12,057 nt of DNA from Obelidium mucronatum (Eukaryota > Chytridiomycota > Chytridiomycetes > Chytridiales > Chytriomycetaceae), in NCBI GenBank assembly GCA_025765595.1, contig JAIVFH010000629.1, positions 1 through 12,057 on the forward strand, given 5' to 3'. Position 1 is the stretch's first letter, and each line of letters begins with the position of its first letter. Made by a program: the position numbers and the translations under genes. The notes under the pieces are model-generated. The model had not been told where the DNA came from. It saw nothing but the letters and a program-made list of their open reading frames with translations, and did no database searches. Positions 7,159 through 12,057 of this stretch are shown in pieces.

Positions 7159-10100
7159 TCATTCTACTGCGCGGCATTCATACCCAATACTCATAGTTGA
7201 CTCATCTTCACTCTCCACATCATCTGTCTCACATTCACCCACTATAAACTCCACCATTCGAGATGGTCGATGCTCTTCAGCATTCAAACTATCCACCAAT
7301 TTTTGCATAGATTCAACCCCGAGTCCTTCTCCTTCTCCTGCCAAAACTTGTTGAGGTGACGGCTCATCAACAGAAACCGATTGTTCATCTCTCTCAACAT
7401 TCACATCCATTTGCAGCGTCCCACCAATCACACCCTCAGCCAAAGAAGACACTGAAGAAGGAGTCAATAAATCCGCCAAAACAGCTTCATGCAACAAAGA
7501 AGATGGGGGCAAAGAGGTTTCCTTCCTTGACAGAAACGAGTCTTCCAAAACGCATGCAGGGCTATTTGAAGGAGACGGAAACTGCTCAGCGAGCCTTTTT
7601 GGAGGGATGCGATGATGAGCAGTGGTACTCGGCTTTATAGAAGGAAAATGAACCATTGGGTCACTTTGAGGTGACTTTTGAAGATTGGATAAAGGTTCGG
7701 GATTTTTGAAGTTGCTGTTGTTGTTGTTGTTGTTGTGGTTGATGTTTAGTCCAGCATCAAGACTGGTTGTTTGCAATTGCTCTGGTTGCTGAAACGCACT
7801 CGGTAGAGATCGAAGAGAATTGGTGTTGGCTTTGTTTGTTTGGGCTTTACTCGTCAGGAAAGTATTGCTGGTGACTTGTGAAAGTGACTGCCTTTGAAAT
7901 GGACGAGTTACCGAACTGGCGCGGCTTGAACTGGTTACAGAATTGGAGCCGCTTCTACTCCGATTCGGACTGCTGGTGTGGATTTCGATCCCCTATGAAA
8001 GATTATTATCAGTGGGGGTTGTATTTGATAAAAACACTCTCTCTGCGCCACTACTCACAAACGCCTCCAAAAGACTTGTCCTATGCGTGACTGAAGAACA
8101 TCTGGAGCTCAAAAAATCCTGAGAGTCAACATGCTTTTTAGAAACGTTTTGCCTTGGAGAGTCTTGAAAACTGCGGTCAACGCTACTTTTTCTGTCGTCA
8201 CTATCCCGACTTGAGTCTCGTTTCCTGTCATCGCGGCTCTCTGAGAATTCCGGACTCTTGTTTGTAACTTTCAATGGACCTCTCTTTGTTCCGGAGGGTC
8301 TCTCCTCGGAAACTCTTCCCCTGTCTTCAACAATACCCGGTTTTCGCTCGCGAGTATATCCCAAATATCCCAATCCAACATCCGCGGCCAGAAACGCTGC
8401 CTTACCAACAATTTTCCCAATTTGCTTGATGCGATATTTTCTTGTCTTTACCCCTGCATACTCTGCTAGACCTCCCAAGTATTCAAAAACTCCGGTAGCT
8501 ACTACTTTGGTTGTTGTTGTCGCTGCTGGAATGTCTTTTCTTTCTTCAAGCAGCGATGCATAGTTTTCGCCGTGTTCTTGGTTGATTTCGTTTTCTGGTG
8601 GTTTTGAATCCGTTGGTGGTTGTGGTGATTCTTGGTCAGATGTTCCCCCCACAACACAAAGTTTCGTCTTGGAATGTTTCAAGATGCTCTGTCGCAGAAT
8701 TTCATCATCGTCCGAGCTGAATTCGGAGGAGCTTTGTGGTTTGATCCAGAACTCGTTTGTTTGAACTGCCACGCTTGGTCTGATTGATGAAATAGACGAG
8801 AAAGGACGTTGTTGTGGAGGTGCCCCATTATTCGCAGTATCTTTCATCAAAGAGGTTTCGAGTTTTTGCTGTTGTTGTTGTTCTTTAGGTATGTTCTCTG
8901 TGGAGGTTGCGATGCTACTGCTTTGTCTTCTTATTCCTTGATTATATGTTGGATTCAGGACGTCACTGTTCCTCCTTGAAGCCGAAATCTTGCTGCTACT
9001 CCTCCTACGCATACAAAGGTTTTGAGCGGAAACACCGATAGATGCCCGCCTTTCAGATTCCGAAAAATAAGCCACCCCAGAAACACTTGCATCATCCACA
9101 TCATATTCATCATTTTCCTCCCCCTCCTCACCATCTCCATAATCATCCCAAAAGAACCCACCCGCCCCTCTCCCACCTTGTTGAAACGGCCAGAACCCAA
9201 AATCATCCATATTCGGCAACACCAAGAATTCCTGCAGAGCATTCTTGACGCGGTTCTCAATCACCTGGTTCACGAGATCCAATTTCAACAACCGGTTGCT
9301 GATAACGGGGTCGACTTGGATCCCAATGTCAAAGTCGGGATGGATACCAACCCATACACGTGAAGTTTCGTGAAACGGTTTGATTTTGAGGCGTATTGTT
9401 GCGCGGATGTGGCTGATTTTGATTGTGACTGTGAGTGGGATTGTGAAGGGTGCGAGGTTTAGTTTGCTGACGCTGATGGTTGCGAGGGTTGCGGCGCTGA
9501 TTTGGATTCCGCCGGTGTAGTTGAGGTCGAGGTCGACGATTAAATCACCTTCCGAGATTCCAAAGTTGACGAGACGGGGGTTGGAGAGAACTGGGATGGA
9601 GTCGCCAATGTTGATGTCTTGGACGATGATGTCGCTGAGGAAGTTGTCGGAGGTTTCTTTTGTTGCGGTTGTGGAGGTGGTGGTGGTGGTGTTTTTGGTT
9701 GCTCGGCTGTGGCGGGAGAACTTTTGGATGAGGTAGCGTTTGATTCTGGGGTTGGAACGGAATCCGACAAAGATTCGACCGAGAAGGGCATTGATCCAAG
9801 CGCTTGCGGGGTCTCTTTCGATAGCAGCTGTTAGTTTTTGCATGCTTTGGATGTAGTTCTGTTGAATATCGGGTTGGGTTGGAAGAGGGACGCCTGATGA
9901 TGGATCAGTTGCACGAGACATTGTGCCGCGACGGAGGAGCAAGTACCAATCTTCCTTTTCAGAGTTTGTTAATGAATAGATAAATAGATTTTGGGGCTGT
10001 TGAGGGGCTGCAACGGCCGCCGTTCCCGGAGACCTACAAGACAACTGAAGCGGTGTATGGCGCTGGTAGATTTCATGATCATTCGCATATCCCTATCGAT

Positions 10101-10856
10101 AAATATTAAACCAAAAAGGCCTCCCTTTTAGATTTTCTCAACTCAACTCACTTGCGATAGTATCACATCATATTGCCACAACAAAAAGACGTTTTGACAT
10201 TCCAACTTTTCGTCAGAGGAATAGATAAACAAGGCGTCACTCTTGATAACGACAAATACATCCTTCCATGGTGCCACGAAAACTTCTTTGACGGGATCTG
10301 AAGGCTCTGTTACAATTTGAGGCAAAACTGCCTGTTCTCCCAAAAACTTTGACACCAAATATCCCGAAGTTTGTAATGAAACTTGTGCGACTGTGCTCAT
10401 CAGCTGTGCGATTGAATGGATGGAGTTTATATATGAGCGATGATTTGCAGTAATTGGTGGTGGTTCTGGGGCAAACGCGCCTCCTGGACTCTTTTGATCT
10501 CCAGCGACATCAGAACCAAGTCCTCCGAGAAAATAAAGTGTATTATTTCCTGCACTAATTTTTTTTGATGGTTGTTTCAGTTGGCGTCCAGATGATGGAG
10601 TTTGACATGTTCTTAACCTGTCCATATAGAGCTGATCCAAAGTCAATGGCGCCTCTGACACACGCAACCAGCCAACTTTTTCGAGTTGTGGATCGTACTC
10701 GTCCACCGCCAGCTTTGTTGTGTTCTTTGATATTCCAACATTGACGCGTTTCTCTGTCTTCAATGATCTCAACAGAAAGGCAACTGCAACAGCAATCGAC
10801 AAAAACGCGGACGCAAAACCAACGACAAAGGACGCAATAATGGACGCGGCGCTCAT
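7159..10856 (-). CDS. NVJ2: ER membrane-contact-site lipid-transfer protein (TM-PH-SMP; NVJ2/TEX2 family)
   Basis: Three exons on the minus strand (10856-10152, 10092-8059, 7992-7159) join in phase 0 at both introns (59 and 66 bases; donors GTGAGT twice) to give 1190 residues. Residues 5-29 form an N-terminal membrane anchor. A PH-like domain follows: GWLRV at 62-66, then strands from 189 (VKEVFVAPWKDVFVVIK) to the closing helix with Trp284 (EDWYLLLRRG). The SMP lipid-binding domain spans about 332-531, from SAWINALLGRIF through SNPRLVNF and a Tyr-x-Gly-Gly strand to LPNMDDFGFW. This order matches yeast Nvj2 and human TEX2, which shuttle lipids (ceramide for Nvj2) between the ER and other membranes. 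The C-terminal half (about 540-1190) is mostly disordered, with an acidic patch (about 545-570), poly-Gln, poly-Asn and Ser-rich tracts. A conserved-looking helical stretch (GVFEYLGGLAEYAG, around residue 770) stands out. It is longer than yeast Nvj2 (about 770 residues). The start ATG directly precedes the anchor; upstream in frame there is only a TTG. Confidence 0.87.
7711..7742 (-). repeat. Trinucleotide microsatellite encoding poly-Asn
   Basis: A GTT run on the plus strand (AAC/AAT codons on the minus strand) encodes H-N-N-N-N-N-N-S-N in the disordered tail of the SMP-domain protein. It is expected to vary in length. Confidence 0.75.
8866..8884 (-). repeat. CAA/CAG repeat encoding poly-Gln
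   Basis: Six consecutive Gln codons in the disordered region that follows the SMP domain. This is typical length-variable low complexity. Confidence 0.7.
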
Positions 10857-10937
10857 TACGGCGTGCTTATGCAAGAGTGTCAGTCTTCAGCCTTGTATTG
10901 CAACAAAAATCCCTCCAAAAATCAATCGATTATCATT
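10857..10937. promoter_or_regulatory. 81-bp divergent spacer between NVJ2-like and GDB1 genes
   Basis: The start codons of two oppositely transcribed genes are only 81 bp apart, so both promoters and leaders must be compact or overlap the neighbouring coding sequence. An ATG at 10869 is in frame with the GDB1 start at 10938 and the frame between them is open; using it would add 23 residues and leave a 12-bp gap. No clear TATA element is seen. Confidence 0.45.
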
Positions 10938-12057
10938 ATGACAAAGTCGCCTCCCGTCACTTTCCAGATTCGACTGGAAGGCAACGGTTCGCCGTCCCAT
11001 CGCAAGAAGGTGCTTGGATTGAATGGCCATCTTTGCAATTCACTCACTCACTTCTGTCTGCAGTATGTCCGGCTGCCCCCGCCTGTGGCGGACAGCCCGT
11101 ACGTGCTGCGGTTTGTGCTCACAGCGGGCACGGCGGCGGCGCGCGCCGACACGGTGCTGATGACCAATCACACGAACGGCCGGTGACTTTGCGCGACTTG
11201 TGCGGCTTTCTCTGAACACACAAACAAAAACAGCTTCGAGCGCGACTCGCTGCGCGCGCTGCCGTTCGCGCGCGCCGGCGCCGGCGCGGACTTTGCGTGC
11301 GAGCTGACAGTGGCGGCGCCGGGCGTGTTCCGCTACTTTGTGCAGACGGCGTCGAGTCAAGCGGCGGCGGGCGGCGGCTGCGTGGTCGTCGACCCGCGGC
11401 TGCTGGTGCCGCGCCGGAGCATCAAGGGAAAAGAAGCGGCGGGCGACGGCGGCGGCAGCGCGATTCTGCTGCCGCTCGACGCCGTGTGCGTGCTGACTGT
11501 CGTGCCAAAGTGGTGCGTGTTTGCGCGCGTGTTTGTCTCCCAAATGTTTACATCTTGTCCGCAGGATGCCCGTCGTCGACAAGTGGCCCGCGTACTTTGA
11601 ATCTTTTGCAGACGCAGGATACAACATGGTGCACTACGCCCCCCTCAACACGCGTGGTGACCTCAAACTCGCCGTACTCCATCTACGACCAACTCTCGCT
11701 CTCGTTCGATCTATTCGGCACTGATCGCCACTTGGACGAAAAATTAGAGAAAAGAAGCTCGGGGACATGTTAAAGTTGGCCCATCAAGAGTATGGAATTT
11801 TGGCCGTGACTGATGTCGTTTGGAATCACACTGCACATAATTCAGCATGGCTGCAAGAGCATCCTGAAGCAGGTTTGTTCTTTTATTTGGAGTGAAATCC
11901 GTTCCCCTGAACCGAATTGACGACTGATTTTATTTGTTTTTCGTTCAGGATATAACTTGGAAACTGCTCCTCACTTGCGGTCGGCTTATGAATTGGACGA
12001 AGCAATCATGGCCTATATAAAGACTGGCCAAAGCTGGAATATCATGCAATTTGCGTA
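10938..12057 (+). CDS. GDB1: Glycogen debranching enzyme, N-terminal part (truncated by window end)
   Basis: Five exons are visible: 10938-11009, 11064-11182, 11234-11512, 11565-11872 and 11949 to the window end. Introns are 54, 51, 52 and 76 bases; donors are GTGCTT, GTGACT, GTGCGT and GTTTGT. They encode about 295 residues of an enzyme of roughly 1500. It removes branch points from glycogen in the cytosol with a GH13 4-alpha-glucanotransferase and a C-terminal alpha-1,6-glucosidase (not in the window). Recognisable blocks are the N-terminal beta domain ending NGRFERDSLRALPF, CVVVDPRLLVP, the DAGYNMVHYAPL segment, SPYSIYDQL, and GH13 region I TDVVWNHTAHN followed by AWLQEHPEAGYNLE. Exon 4 as given contains two one-base frameshifts (see the entry at 11661), yet the conserved blocks are intact on either side. 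Exons 2-3 are very GC-rich. The start at 10938 is chosen because it leads into VTFQIRLEGNGSP; an in-frame ATG at 10869 is possible. Confidence 0.92.
11661..11753 (+). other. GDB1: Two compensating one-base frameshifts in GDB1 exon 4
   Basis: Family-like sequence runs in one frame up to HYAPLNTRGD, moves to the next frame for SNSPYSIYDQL...DRHLDEKLEK, then returns to the first frame from KLGDMLKLAHQEYG onward. The first shift is an apparent extra C at CC 11661-11662. The second is an apparent missing A in the A-run 11750-11753. Neither segment between has splice signals. Read without correction, the frames stop at TGA 11722-11724 or TAA 11771-11773. Both sites are homopolymers, so assembly error is the likeliest cause, with a true inactivating pair as the alternative. 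Confidence 0.8.

Noticed and set aside
9022..9363. Plus-strand ORFs over the SMP-domain exon, some His/Pro-rich
   Set aside because: They are antisense shadows. The minus strand encodes the SMP domain continuously.
11040..11627. Long Arg/Ala-rich minus-strand ORF opposite GDB1
   Set aside because: It is a shadow of GC-rich coding DNA. The plus strand encodes recognisable debranching-enzyme sequence across the same bases.
1..12057. Mobile element, viral insertion, CRISPR array, biosynthetic or defence cluster
   Set aside because: I saw no transposase, reverse transcriptase, terminal repeats, spaced direct repeats or clustered effector genes; all large coding regions match ordinary eukaryotic families.

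Overview
The window is nuclear DNA of a eukaryote, most likely an early-diverging, zoosporic (chytrid-like) fungus. That placement is inference. It rests on compact genes with short GT-AG introns (about 50-115 bases), fungal-type NVJ2/TEX2 and glycogen-debranching proteins, and animal-like genes such as CZIB and a CNBD2-like cyclic-nucleotide protein that are more typical of flagellated lineages. There are no bacterial ribosome-binding sites or operons, and I see no rRNA, tRNA, CRISPR array or transposon.

Layout, left to right: (1) positions 2-486 (+), the C-terminal end of an unidentified low-complexity protein; (2) 616-1330 (-), a complete four-exon CZIB (DUF866) gene, convergent with the first, the two sharing an overlapping pair of poly(A) signals at 545-561; (3) about 1331-2009, a stretch with no convincing protein but with a good minus-strand intron, probably the CZIB leader and promoter; (4) 2010-4692 (-), a four-exon, 815-residue protein with two cyclic-nucleotide-binding domains; (5) 4850-7075 (+), a three-exon, 698-residue DUF726/TMCO4-type membrane alpha/beta hydrolase, divergent from (4) across 157 bp; (6) 7159-10856 (-), a three-exon, 1190-residue ER lipid-transfer protein (membrane anchor, PH, SMP) of the NVJ2/TEX2 type, convergent with (5); (7) 10938-window end (+), the first five exons of the glycogen debranching enzyme, divergent from (6) across 81 bp.

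The gene models were joined by hand from splice signals, reading phase and family alignment. For the four large genes the exons sum to an open frame. The exception is a pair of compensating one-base frameshifts in exon 4 of the debranching enzyme. The genes do not form an obvious pathway. Two act on membranes or lipids, one on glycogen, one in cyclic-nucleotide signalling and one in zinc binding. I did not find a novel defence, mobile or biosynthetic system. The points most worth a second look are the paired frameshifts, an internal peptide repeat in the cyclic-nucleotide protein, its odd intron with a pseudo-exon, and unusual GTTG splice donors.
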